A stretch of 24,143 nucleotides of DNA from RGIG9608 sp045602425 (GCA_045602425.1 JAZSBO010000020.1:1-24143); one strand, 5' to 3'. Positions 1-7,033 are shown, counted from the first letter of the stretch. Numbers and translations: made by a program. The notes: a model not told the origin generated them from the sequence alone.

Positions 1-99
1 ACTGAAAATGAGATAGAAAAAAACATAGAGATATCTTTTTTAAAAAAACTAGCCAAAAAAATAAATATTAATAATAATAGATATTTGATAAATGGATAA
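1..99 (+). CDS. 3' end of an unidentified upstream gene (partial)
   Basis: Frame 1 is open from the window edge to a TAA at 97-99, giving 32 residues rich in Lys, Asn and Ile (ending RYLING). The stop lies 8 bases inside nadA, whose ATG is at 92, so the two genes overlap and were probably co-transcribed and translationally coupled. The codon use (aaa, aat, ata) matches the neighbouring genes. The fragment is too short to assign a family, and chance open sequence in AT-rich DNA remains possible. Confidence 0.5.
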   Translation, partial: TENEIEKNIEISFLKKLAKKININNNRYLING

Positions 100-1024
100 A
101 GCAGAACTTATAAAAGTCATTAATAGCTTACGAAAAGAAAAAAATGCTGTTATAATGGCACATTATTATCAAAACAGCGACATTCAAGATATAGCGGACG
201 TGGTAGGTGATAGTTTGGCTTTGGCACAAAAAGCAGCAAAAACAGAGGCTGATATTATCGTTTTGTGTGGCGTTCATTTTATGGGCGAAACGGCAAAAAT
301 TATTTGTCCTGATAAAAAAGTGCTTGTTCCTGATTTGATGGCTGGTTGTTCGTTGGCAGATAGTTGTCCAGCAGATGAGTTTGAAAAGTTTGTTGAAAAA
401 TATCCAGATCATACGATTATATCGTATGTAAATACTTCGGCTGCGGTAAAGGCTTTGACAGATGTGGTTGTAACGAGTACCAATGCTCGACAAATAGTAG
501 AAAATTTTCCGAAAGATGAGAAAATAATTTTTGGTCCAGATAGAAATCTTGGAAATTATATCAATAGCGTAACCGGTAGAAATATGTTGCTTTGGAACGG
601 TGCTTGTCATGTTCACGAACAATTTTCTGTTGAAAGACTTGTTGAATTGAAAAAGCAATATCCATCGGCAAAAGTTTTGGCACATCCAGAGTGTAAAAGT
701 ACTTTGCTTGCATTGGCTGATGTGGTGGGTAGTACGCAAGTTCTACTTGATTTTACAACAAAAAGTAATGAGCAGAAATTTTTGGTAGCGACGGAAAGTG
801 GAATTTTGCACGAAATGCAAAAACAAAATCCTACAAAGGAATTTATACCTGTTCCGCCAGTTGATAGTACTTGTGCTTGCAACGAATGTAATTTTATGCG
901 ACTCAATACGCTTGAAAAACTTTACATCTGTTTGCGTGACGAAACAAATGAAATAGTTGTAGAAGATGAAATTTCAAAGAAAGCATTAAAACCTATTATT
1001 AGAATGCTCGAAATGAGTAAATAA
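92..1024 (+). CDS. nadA: Quinolinate synthase (NadA)
   Basis: NadA condenses iminoaspartate with dihydroxyacetone phosphate to quinolinate, in the cytoplasm, in de novo NAD synthesis. It carries an oxygen-sensitive [4Fe-4S] cluster. The 310-residue protein shows the N-terminal MAHYYQ motif (about 22-27), a GPDRNLGNYI block (148-157) and HPEC (198-201). The three expected cluster cysteines are Cys86 (MAGCSLAD), Cys172 (GACHVH) and Cys266 (ECNFMRLN). The tail has extra cysteines at 261 and 263, recalling the Cys-rich tail of the E. coli enzyme. Length matches the shorter bacterial forms. No promoter box is visible in the 91 bases upstream, and the start overlaps the preceding reading frame, so it is probably a downstream operon gene. 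nadB is not in the window. The stop codon abuts that of the convergent lipoprotein gene. Confidence 0.96.
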   Translation: MDKAELIKVINSLRKEKNAVIMAHYYQNSDIQDIADVVGDSLALAQKAAKTEADIIVLCGVHFMGETAKIICPDKKVLVPDLMAGCSLADSCPADEFEKFVEKYPDHTIISYVNTSAAVKALTDVVVTSTNARQIVENFPKDEKIIFGPDRNLGNYINSVTGRNMLLWNGACHVHEQFSVERLVELKKQYPSAKVLAHPECKSTLLALADVVGSTQVLLDFTTKSNEQKFLVATESGILHEMQKQNPTKEFIPVPPVDSTCACNECNFMRLNTLEKLYICLRDETNEIVVEDEISKKALKPIIRMLEMSK

Positions 1025-2131
1025 TTATTTGTTCCAATAAAGGTATAAGTTTTTATCTGTTGAATTTTCGTCTTGTTCTATAAAGAAAAGTGGCATATTT
1101 TGATTCCAATTTTTATAAACTGAATTTTTTGTTGTGTCGTTAATAAATTTTTTAATATTGTCTGCCCATTGCATCCAATCATAAAGAGAATTTCCTCTAA
1201 AATTTTTGTATTGAGTAGAACGTCCTACATTATTATTATGTAAATCCATTAGCAAATCACAAGGAGCGTTATTGCCAATTTTTTCCCAATATATATCCAT
1301 AATAAGCCAAGAAAGAGTTTCTGAAGTATAACGCTTGAGCATTACATTAACAAAAATGTGTCGAAAAGCATCTCCTTGCATACCATATTTTGTTTTTTCA
1401 GGATAAAAATATTTTGAAAAATATTCAGCTCGTGCTTTACTTTGCATTATACGATAAAGAATATATGATCCTCCTCCTGAAATAATTAACGGAATTGTAA
1501 GATTTTCTTTTAAAAAAAAAGGAATACTATCGGAAAGAATTTGTTTTTTTATATTAAAATTAGAATCGTTTATAGAAAATTCTTGTAAATCGCTAAGGGA
1601 AAAAAATGTGCTGTCGTCGGCTAAAGTATTTAATCTACGATAAATTTTTATCTCCTCATTGGTCATATTCATAAATTTTATTTCATCATTATCAGAAATA
1701 TAGTTGTAAAATTCTTCGGAATTATTTTCTTTAGTGAAGTTAAATTCGATTGTTGGTTGAATGAATTTTTTCTTTCGTTTTTCGGGAATAATGTTTTGCG
1801 ATAAAAAAGTAAGTTTTTTCATCAATCCTTTGTAAGCCAAATGGGGATAAAGTTGAATGAGCCGTTTTTCTAAATAATCACTCATTGAAGTAGAATCTTC
1901 TCTCTCCGATTTTGCCTTTTTGGTGTGGTATTTTTGTTTTGTTTCGTCGTGTAGAGCTTCATATTCACGAGCTAATAAATAAATTACTTCAGCTGGAAAT
2001 TCAGGTATTTTTGTTGTATCTGCTTTTATAACGGGCGTTGTTTCTGCAATAGAGGATTGCGAAATAATTTGTTTTGATTTACAAGAAGATAAGCAAATGA
2101 CTATGATTATAAAAAACAGAATTCGTTTCAT
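1025..2131 (-). CDS. Lipoprotein with a DUF6973-like domain
   Basis: A 368-residue predicted lipoprotein. An N-terminal hydrophobic segment ends in the lipobox LSSC, with the lipidated Cys at residue 17. A Lys/Glu-rich, probably helical region follows. The C-terminal third contains GDAFRH (about 255-260) and MDLHNNNVGR (about 297-306), with conserved His, Asp and Asn. This pattern recalls the DUF6973 family, in which an AFRHA..N motif is followed by D.HNN.VGR. The His/Asp arrangement suggests a metal site or enzyme, but the function is unknown and the family call is from memory. The ATG overlaps the TGA of the upstream U32 gene (shared ATGA), so translation is probably coupled. The short basic sequence after Cys17 (KSK) is not an obvious surface-export signal. 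Confidence 0.75.
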   Translation of the reverse strand: MKRILFFIIIVICLSSCKSKQIISQSSIAETTPVIKADTTKIPEFPAEVIYLLAREYEALHDETKQKYHTKKAKSEREDSTSMSDYLEKRLIQLYPHLAYKGLMKKLTFLSQNIIPEKRKKKFIQPTIEFNFTKENNSEEFYNYISDNDEIKFMNMTNEEIKIYRRLNTLADDSTFFSLSDLQEFSINDSNFNIKKQILSDSIPFFLKENLTIPLIISGGGSYILYRIMQSKARAEYFSKYFYPEKTKYGMQGDAFRHIFVNVMLKRYTSETLSWLIMDIYWEKIGNNAPCDLLMDLHNNNVGRSTQYKNFRGNSLYDWMQWADNIKKFINDTTKNSVYKNWNQNMPLFFIEQDENSTDKNLYLYWNK

Positions 2132-3381
2132 TGTAAGTGTATTTCTTCGGTATCTATTATCTTGAAGAGTTTGTCGTTGCGGCGAATAAGCGAATTGGTT
2201 TTCATGGAAAAATAGACGCCTTTTTCTGCTTTTTCAACGGGTTTCAAATCAACACGAATTTCTTTTGCAATATCTTCGTAAGCACCAGTTGTTTCGCCGG
2301 TAACCAAAATTTCATCACCTACGCAAAGATTTTGTGCTTCGAGTAAAAATTCGGCAACTCCTATTTTTGAAAAATAATTTGTACAGCGTCCGATATATAT
2401 TTTTCGTTTTGTGGCAGATGAACCATAGTTTTTGGTCCATTCGCCAAGTCGTTGACCAAGATAGTAACCGTCCCAAAATCCGCGATTAAAAACTTTTTTC
2501 AGACGCTCGTCCCAAAGAGTAATTTTCTCGTCGGTAAACGTGTTGGAGTTGTAGGCTTCGATGGCTTCTTTGTAACACTCTACAACAGTTTTAACGTATT
2601 CGGCACTTCTTGCACGTCCCTCTATTTTAAAAACTCGCACGCCAGCATCGAGCATTTTATTGATAAAGTGGATGGTTTTCAAATCTTTTGGCGACATGAT
2701 ATATTGATTTTCGATATCAAGTTCGATGTCGCTGTCTTTGTCTTTTACGGTGTAACCGCGTCGGCAAATCTGCATACAAGCACCGCGATTAGCCGAAGCA
2801 TTGTGATGATGTAAACTTAGATAACATTTACCCGAAACAGCCATACACAAAGCACCGTGGCAAAACATTTCGATGCGAATGAGTTTTCCGTTTCTTCCGC
2901 AAATATTTTCTTCCACAATGTGGCGATAAATTTCGGCTACTTGATCGAGGTTCAGTTCGCGAGCCAAAACTACCACGTCGGCAAATTGAGCATAGAATTT
3001 GAGCGCTTCTACGTTGGCAATGTTGAGTTGTGTGCTGAGGTGAACTTCTACACCTTGCGAGCAAGCATAAGTCATAACAGCAACATCTGCGGCGATGATA
3101 GCCGAAACGCCTGCTTTTTTTGCCTCGTCCACAATTTCGCGCATCAACTCCAAGTCCTCGCCATAAATAACCGTATTTATTGTGAGATAAGTTTTTATGT
3201 TGTTTTCTTTGCAAAGTGCAACTATTTTGTGTAAATCGTCGGTAGTAAAGTTGTTCGACGATCGACTACGCATATTTAACTTTTCAATGCCAAAATAAAC
3301 CGAACCAGCTCCTGCCTGAATGGCGGCACTCAAACTCTCCCACGACCCAACTGGAGCCATTATTTCATAATCTGTAACCAT
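2128..3381 (-). CDS. trhP: U32-family tRNA uridine hydroxylase (TrhP/YegQ-like)
   Basis: The protein has 417 residues from ATG 3381. It carries the full peptidase U32 signature at about 171-189 (E.F..GALC....G.C.LS) and further cysteines at 202 and 206, consistent with the iron-sulfur cluster of this group. U32 proteins of the YegQ/YrrN-YrrO type are now known as prephenate-dependent tRNA hydroxylases (TrhP) that make 5-hydroxyuridine at position 34; 'peptidase' is a legacy name. The N-terminal EIMAPVGSWESLSAAIQAGA and RIEGRARSAEYV motifs fit this group. A TTG at 3399 could extend the frame by six codons, but it lies inside the predicted -7 promoter box, so ATG 3381 is preferred. The gene is co-directional with the lipoprotein gene, with a 4-base overlap. 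The related family members RlhA (23S rRNA) and UbiU/V are less likely. Confidence 0.88.
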   Translation of the reverse strand: MVTDYEIMAPVGSWESLSAAIQAGAGSVYFGIEKLNMRSRSSNNFTTDDLHKIVALCKENNIKTYLTINTVIYGEDLELMREIVDEAKKAGVSAIIAADVAVMTYACSQGVEVHLSTQLNIANVEALKFYAQFADVVVLARELNLDQVAEIYRHIVEENICGRNGKLIRIEMFCHGALCMAVSGKCYLSLHHHNASANRGACMQICRRGYTVKDKDSDIELDIENQYIMSPKDLKTIHFINKMLDAGVRVFKIEGRARSAEYVKTVVECYKEAIEAYNSNTFTDEKITLWDERLKKVFNRGFWDGYYLGQRLGEWTKNYGSSATKRKIYIGRCTNYFSKIGVAEFLLEAQNLCVGDEILVTGETTGAYEDIAKEIRVDLKPVEKAEKGVYFSMKTNSLIRRNDKLFKIIDTEEIHLQ

Positions 3382-3396
3382 TATTTGTCTTTTTTG

Positions 3397-3404
3397 CAAA
3401 GATA
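3397..3404 (-). promoter_or_regulatory. Promoter -7 box for the U32/lipoprotein operon
   Basis: On the minus strand this reads TATCTTTG, an exact TAnnTTTG match, 15 bases upstream of the ATG at 3381. A degenerate TTTTCG about 19-21 bases further up may serve as the -33 element. It overlaps the alternative TTG start and so argues against it. Confidence 0.6.
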
Positions 3405-3434
3405 AAAATTTAAAGTATGCGTTCGAAAAATGCT

Positions 3435-3442
3435 TACCTTTG
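3435..3442 (+). promoter_or_regulatory. Promoter -7 box for dprA
   Basis: TACCTTTG, an exact TAnnTTTG match, 37 bases upstream of the dprA start. A TTTA at 3409-3412 is a weak -33 candidate with a somewhat long 22-base spacer. The box is about 30 bases from the divergent U32 promoter, so the two probably share regulatory space. Confidence 0.55.
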
Positions 3443-3479
3443 ACAAAAAATTTTAGTTTTTTATAAAAAAATTAAATAT

Positions 3480-4595
3480 TTGAAAACAAAGCTTTTAAAA
3501 TATCAAATAGCACTAACGAAATTAAAAGGAATAGGACCTATTTTGGCCAAAAATCTTTTAACGTATTTTGGTGATGTAGTTCCAATTTTTGAAGAAAGTA
3601 CACGTGTACTTTCTTCGGTGCAAGGAATTGGTATGATTTTAGCAAAAGAAATTGTAGAACACCGTGAAAAAGCATTGATTTATGCTGATCAAGAAATAAA
3701 TTTTTTACAAAAAAGAGATGTAAAACCACATTTTTTTACAGATAAAACTTATCCATATCGTTTAAAAGAGTGTTTAGATGCACCTTTAATGCTTTATAGC
3801 CGTGGAAATTGTGATTTTAATACAGGAAAGTTTTTAGCAATTGTTGGTACACGAAAAATTTCGACTTACGGAAAAGATTTGTGTCAGCAATTAGTACAAA
3901 ATTTAGCTCAACGACACAACGATTTGACTATTGTGAGTGGACTTGCTTATGGTGTCGATATTTGTGCTCACAAGTCGGCTTTGAATGCTAATATACCGAC
4001 AATTGGTGTTGTAGCTCATGGTTTGGATAAGATATATCCTTCGGCACATTATTCCATTGCTGATAAAATGTTACAACAAGGAGCTGTTGTTTCTGAATAT
4101 ACAAGTAGAACTCTGCCTGAAGCACCAAATTTTGTTCAACGTAATAGAATAATAGCAGGATTGTGCGATGCAGTTGTTATTGTAGAATCTGCACAAAAAG
4201 GAGGAGCTTTGATAACGGCGGAATTTGCTAATTCGTATAATCGTGATGTGTTTACTTTTCCGGGGCGAGTTGATGATGTTAATTCACAAGGGTGCAACAA
4301 TTTGATTATGTACAATAAAGCAGCCTTAATACAATCGGCAGAAGATTTAGAGCGAATGATGGGATGGGATATTGCAGAAAAGAAAACCGAGCAGCAACAA
4401 ACTTTCCGATTCGAAGAGTTAAGTAAAAATGAACAAAAGGTAATTGCTTTTCTGACAAAAGAACGTGAGGCACACATCAATGTTATTTCTAATGAAACAG
4501 GAATTTCTATTTCCGTTATAGCATCTTTATTGATAGAAATGGAGTTTAAAGATATTATCAAGTGCCTACCTGGAAGTAATTATCGCTTAAGATAA
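3480..4595 (+). CDS. dprA: DNA processing protein DprA (Smf)
   Basis: DprA binds single-stranded DNA entering the cell and loads RecA during natural transformation, and it is also common in species not known to be competent. The 371-residue protein has an N-terminal helix-hairpin-helix region (about 14-60, with KGIGPILAK and QGIGMILAK). The Rossmann-like core carries VGTRKIS (122-128), SGLAYGVD..AH (153-164), the VVSEY motif and GGALITAEFA (241-250), then FPGRVDD. A winged-helix domain (about 312-371) closes the protein. The start is TTG at 3480: the frame is closed by TGA at 3441 with no ATG between, and the next in-frame ATG (Met52) would delete the helix-hairpin-helix region. It has its own promoter box and a hairpin after the stop. 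Confidence 0.95.
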   Translation: MKTKLLKYQIALTKLKGIGPILAKNLLTYFGDVVPIFEESTRVLSSVQGIGMILAKEIVEHREKALIYADQEINFLQKRDVKPHFFTDKTYPYRLKECLDAPLMLYSRGNCDFNTGKFLAIVGTRKISTYGKDLCQQLVQNLAQRHNDLTIVSGLAYGVDICAHKSALNANIPTIGVVAHGLDKIYPSAHYSIADKMLQQGAVVSEYTSRTLPEAPNFVQRNRIIAGLCDAVVIVESAQKGGALITAEFANSYNRDVFTFPGRVDDVNSQGCNNLIMYNKAALIQSAEDLERMMGWDIAEKKTEQQQTFRFEELSKNEQKVIAFLTKEREAHINVISNETGISISVIASLLIEMEFKDIIKCLPGSNYRLR

Positions 4596-4599
4596 AAAC

Positions 4600-4626
4600 T
4601 CTCAAAAAAAGATACTCTTTTTGAGA
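4600..4626 (+). terminator. Hairpin after dprA
   Basis: A perfect 9-bp inverted repeat (tctcaaaaa at 4600-4608 pairing with tttttgaga at 4618-4626) around a 9-base loop starts 4 bases after the dprA stop. No long T-run follows, so it may be a weak terminator or simply a 3'-end-stabilising hairpin. Confidence 0.5.
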
Positions 4627-4675
4627 AAACAACGATAAAATTTCTACTTTAGAAATATCGTTACGAAACTTTTTA

Positions 4676-4683
4676 TATTTTTG
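4676..4683 (+). promoter_or_regulatory. Promoter -7 box for tRNA-Glu
   Basis: TATTTTTG, an exact TAnnTTTG match, ends 25 bases before the mature tRNA 5' end. I see no clear TTTG at the -33 position. Confidence 0.5.
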
Positions 4684-4708
4684 TCGTGTTACAAAACGAC
4701 TACAAAAT

Positions 4709-4781
4709 GGTGCATTCGTCTAGTGGCCTAGGACGCCGGCCTCTCACGCCGGAAACTCGGGTTCGAGTCCCGGACGCACTA
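4709..4781 (+). tRNA. tRNA-Glu (anticodon CUC)
   Basis: A complete 73-base cloverleaf. The anticodon stem ccggc/gccgg holds the loop CTCTCAC, giving anticodon CTC (reads GAG). The T loop is TTCGAGT on a 5-bp stem. The 3-bp D stem and 4-base variable region match the layout of bacterial tRNA-Glu. The CCA end is not encoded. The acceptor stem is imperfect as read: G1 faces U72 and A6 faces C67, while the other five positions pair. The terminator stem begins at the discriminator base. Confidence 0.93.
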
Positions 4782-4810
4782 CAAATAACCCTTTTTTGAG
4801 GGTTATTTGT
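4781..4810 (+). terminator. Terminator hairpin after tRNA-Glu
   Basis: A perfect 11-bp inverted repeat (acaaataaccc at 4781-4791 pairing with gggttatttgt at 4800-4810), extendable by one T-A pair, with a T-rich loop. It starts directly at the tRNA 3' end, and a short T-rich tail (ttgtt) follows. Confidence 0.75.
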
Positions 4811-4837
4811 TTGTTATATAATCTACATTTAGAATTT

Positions 4838-4871
4838 TTTGTGCTGATAAAAAATTTTATTTTTACATTTG
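4838..4871 (+). promoter_or_regulatory. Promoter for the 6S-like RNA
   Basis: TTTG (4838-4841) and TACATTTG (4864-4871), a match to the -33/-7 pair with a 22-base spacer. It predicts a transcript starting near 4876-4880, in a stretch with no credible protein gene. Confidence 0.6.
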
Positions 4872-4876
4872 CAACT

Positions 4877-5075
4877 GCATAGCGATGCAATTTTTTTAAT
4901 TAAAAAGCATTTTTGCTGATTTCTTCTATTCAAAAATTTGGCGATTTATTGAATAACTCCGAAGAGATAAGTAATGAATGCTCACGTAATGGCGTGAGCT
5001 TGACTTATTTCGTGGAGTGGGTTACGCCAAATACCTTGAATAGCGGGAAACAGTTAAGTTTCACGCTTTTTTATT
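4877..5075 (+). ncRNA. ssrS: Candidate 6S RNA (SsrS-like rod-shaped RNA)
   Basis: The region folds on paper into one long, interrupted rod of about 200 nt. Paired segments from outside to inside are: 4902-4908 with 5065-5071; 4916-4918 with 5051-5053; 4920-4923 with 5047-5050; 4926-4933 with 5036-5043 (8 bp); 4936-4943 with 5025-5032 (8 bp); 4956-4960 with 5014-5018; 4967-4972 with 5003-5008; and the apical 4980-4986 with 4993-4999 (7 bp). Between the two 8-bp helices and the inner helices is an asymmetric bubble (12 nt on the 5' side, 6 nt on the 3' side). A closing stem, asymmetric central bubble and apical stem is the architecture of 6S RNA, which mimics open promoter DNA and sequesters RNA polymerase. 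A promoter lies just upstream and a T-run (5067-5072) ends the outer stem. As I recall, the 'Bacteroidales-1' motif was proposed as the 6S RNA of this group. Identity is inferred from shape, not from a search. Confidence 0.65.
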
Positions 5076-5174
5076 GTTTAATATTAAATATGTTTTTCCT
5101 CAAAACATAATAAATAATAATAATTCAAGGTAAAGAGAGGAGTTTACCTAAAAATCTTTTAAATGTAAAAATTT

Positions 5175-6317
5175 ATGGTTAAAAAAATTTTAAAGAAAAC
5201 AACTTTATTGTTGTTATTTGGTGCATTTATGCAAAGTTGTTGTTTATTAATGCCTCGGGCTAGGACAAGCGAAGTAACGGTTAATGTAACACCTTCGAAT
5301 GCTTGTATTTATGATTATTATGGAAAATTAATAGGGACTGACAAAACTGTAATTTATTGGCCTTGTTCTTCTGATAAATATGCAACAAGAACTATTACAA
5401 TAAAAGCTCCAGGATATAGAACTCAAACACAAAAGATAACAAATTATCGATATAATTATACAAAAACTTATAATTTAGAGAAAAAGGTAGATACACATGT
5501 AAAAGTTTCAGTAACACCATCTAACGCCAATATATTTTTTCATGGGAGAAATATAGGTACAGGTAGTTGTACATTAACTTATGATGAAGACGATGCTTCT
5601 AATTCTTACCACGAAATCACATGTAAAGCACCTTATTATTACGATAAAATAGTGCGTGTTCTTAAAAGTGATGGATATAAAAAAATTACTCTTGATCGAA
5701 AACCTATTAAAACAATAGTAACAGTTCCTAGTGACGCAGATATTTATATAAATAATAACCATGTTGCACAAGGTAGCTATGATATTTCGTTTGAAAATAC
5801 TGATAGAGTACAAATAACACTCGAAAAAATTGGCTATGAAACAGCAACATACACACTGATGAAAAATGATTCCCGACAGACAATTACATATAAATTAGAA
5901 GAAGACGAAGCCTATGCAAATTCTTATGGTCCTGGAGAAGCAGAAGTAGATTTTATAAATAAGTGGTTAGAAATTATTCCAAGAAAAAATATGTCGGAAG
6001 ATGATGTTTGGAGAAGAATGATTGCCACTATTAGTAACGATGAATATTTTGAGCAGTTAGATAAAACTGATAAAGTATCTGGATGGATAAGAACTTTTCC
6101 ACAAATACATTCTTATACAAAGTCAGATGTAAGAGTAACATTGGAAATAAAACCAGATTATTCAACAGGTGATTTGAGGTATAAAGTACGTTTGCTCTTT
6201 GAAAAACGTAAAAAAGATAGTGGAGAAGAAGGGTGGAAGAAATATGATCGTGGATTAAAAAAATATTTAAAGTTGTATGATGAATTAATAAATTCTGTGG
6301 GTGAAAATAAACTTTAG
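5175..6317 (+). CDS. PEGA-repeat lipoprotein (longer paralogue)
   Basis: A 380-residue predicted envelope lipoprotein. A Lys-rich N terminus and Leu-rich segment end at Cys22/Cys23 (FMQSCC, a loose lipobox). Three PEGA-like repeats follow at about 32-100, 108-173 and 178-241, each starting with V.P(S)(N/D)A.IY or similar and containing a G(Y)...T pattern; PEGA domains are surface beta-modules. Residues 253-380 form a separate domain with VDFINKWLEIIPRK, SGWIRTFP, LEIKPDYSTG and LRYKVRLLFEK, which I do not recognise. The third repeat plus this domain is repeated in the next gene 7 bases downstream, so the two form a tandem duplication and probably an operon. No TAnnTTTG box is visible in 5076-5174. 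Function is unknown; cell-surface structural or binding roles are possible. Confidence 0.85.
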   Translation: MVKKILKKTTLLLLFGAFMQSCCLLMPRARTSEVTVNVTPSNACIYDYYGKLIGTDKTVIYWPCSSDKYATRTITIKAPGYRTQTQKITNYRYNYTKTYNLEKKVDTHVKVSVTPSNANIFFHGRNIGTGSCTLTYDEDDASNSYHEITCKAPYYYDKIVRVLKSDGYKKITLDRKPIKTIVTVPSDADIYINNNHVAQGSYDISFENTDRVQITLEKIGYETATYTLMKNDSRQTITYKLEEDEAYANSYGPGEAEVDFINKWLEIIPRKNMSEDDVWRRMIATISNDEYFEQLDKTDKVSGWIRTFPQIHSYTKSDVRVTLEIKPDYSTGDLRYKVRLLFEKRKKDSGEEGWKKYDRGLKKYLKLYDELINSVGENKL

Positions 6318-6324
6318 ACAAGTT

Positions 6325-6993
6325 ATGAGAAAAATATTTTTATTGATATGTATATTTCTTACTATTACATCAAATGCTCAATATGGAGATAATTATAAAA
6401 CTATACTTGCTTATCCTTCAGATGCAGATATTTATATAAATAATGAACATGTTGGAAAAGGTAACTATAATGTTAATCTTGAATATAAAGACAGGGTAAT
6501 AGTAACGGTAAAGAAAACGGGTTATATAACTGCTACTTATACTTTATTTAAAAACAATCCCAATCAAACAATAACATATAAGTTAGAAGAAGATGAAGCT
6601 TATACAAGCTCCTTTGGCTCTGGAGATACAGAAGTAGATTTTATAAATAAATGGATGGAAATTATACCAAGAAAAGAATTGTCGGAAGACGATGCTTGGA
6701 GAAGAATGATTGCTGCAATAGGAAATTACTTTGACCATTTCGATAAAATGGATAAATCTTCAAAATGGATAAGAACTTTTCCTAAAATTCATTCTTATAA
6801 AAATTTGGATGTACGGGTTACATTGGAAGTGAAACCTGATTATTCAACAGGTAATTTAAGGTATAAAGTTCGTTTACTTTTTGAGAAAAAAGAAAAAGGT
6901 GGTGGTGTTGAAGATTGGAAAAAATATGACCGTGGATTAAAACAATATATAAATCTTTATGATGAAATAAAATCATCAATGAGTTATCGATAA
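6325..6993 (+). CDS. PEGA-domain secreted protein (shorter paralogue)
   Basis: A 222-residue protein from ATG 6325. It has an N-terminal signal peptide (MRKIFLLICIFLTITSNA, probably cut before QY), typical of Sec-exported Bacteroidota proteins. One PEGA repeat (about 27-88, PSDADIYINN, GYITATYTL) is followed by the same C-terminal domain as the upstream gene (about 102-222: EVDFINKW, PRKELSEDDAWRRMIA, WIRTFPKIHSY, VKPDYSTGNLRYKVRLLFEK). It lacks the first two repeats and the lipid-attachment Cys, so one copy may be anchored and the other soluble in the periplasm. A GTG at 6301 would extend the frame by eight codons into the upstream gene but would disrupt the signal peptide. A terminator follows the stop. 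Confidence 0.85.
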   Translation: MRKIFLLICIFLTITSNAQYGDNYKTILAYPSDADIYINNEHVGKGNYNVNLEYKDRVIVTVKKTGYITATYTLFKNNPNQTITYKLEEDEAYTSSFGSGDTEVDFINKWMEIIPRKELSEDDAWRRMIAAIGNYFDHFDKMDKSSKWIRTFPKIHSYKNLDVRVTLEVKPDYSTGNLRYKVRLLFEKKEKGGGVEDWKKYDRGLKQYINLYDEIKSSMSYR

Positions 6994-6999
6994 TTAATT

Positions 7000-7030
7000 A
7001 GTAAAAAAGGGAAAAACCCCCTTTTTTACT
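7000..7030. terminator. Bidirectional terminator between convergent operons
   Basis: A perfect 12-bp stem, agtaaaaaaggg (7000-7011) with cccttttttact (7019-7030), loop of 7. Each arm carries a six-base A or T run, giving a U-tract on either strand, and a further T-run follows on the plus strand. It lies 6 bases after the PEGA gene stop and 3 bases after the chorismatase-like gene stop. Confidence 0.88.
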
Positions 7031-7033
7031 TTT

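Noticed and set aside
128..739. 203-residue minus-strand ORF opposite nadA
   Set aside because: It is antisense to a highly conserved enzyme, and its composition is that of a mirrored coding frame, with no recognisable motif.
2828..3234. ORFs of 125-128 residues overlapping the U32 gene on both strands
   Set aside because: They lie within the conserved Cys-rich U32 coding region. Basic or aromatic-rich composition marks them as out-of-frame translations.
4913..5110. 65-residue ORF on the plus strand
   Set aside because: It needs a TTG start, has no family resemblance, and lies inside the strongly structured RNA region with its own promoter. The RNA explanation fits better.
5111..5123. AAT-rich trinucleotide run
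   Set aside because: It is short and imperfect, as expected at this base composition. It was not reported as a variable repeat.
5129..5148. Short inverted repeat ggtaaa...tttacc upstream of the PEGA operon
   Set aside because: A 6-bp AT-rich stem in AT-rich DNA is weak, and it does not match a known operator or riboswitch.
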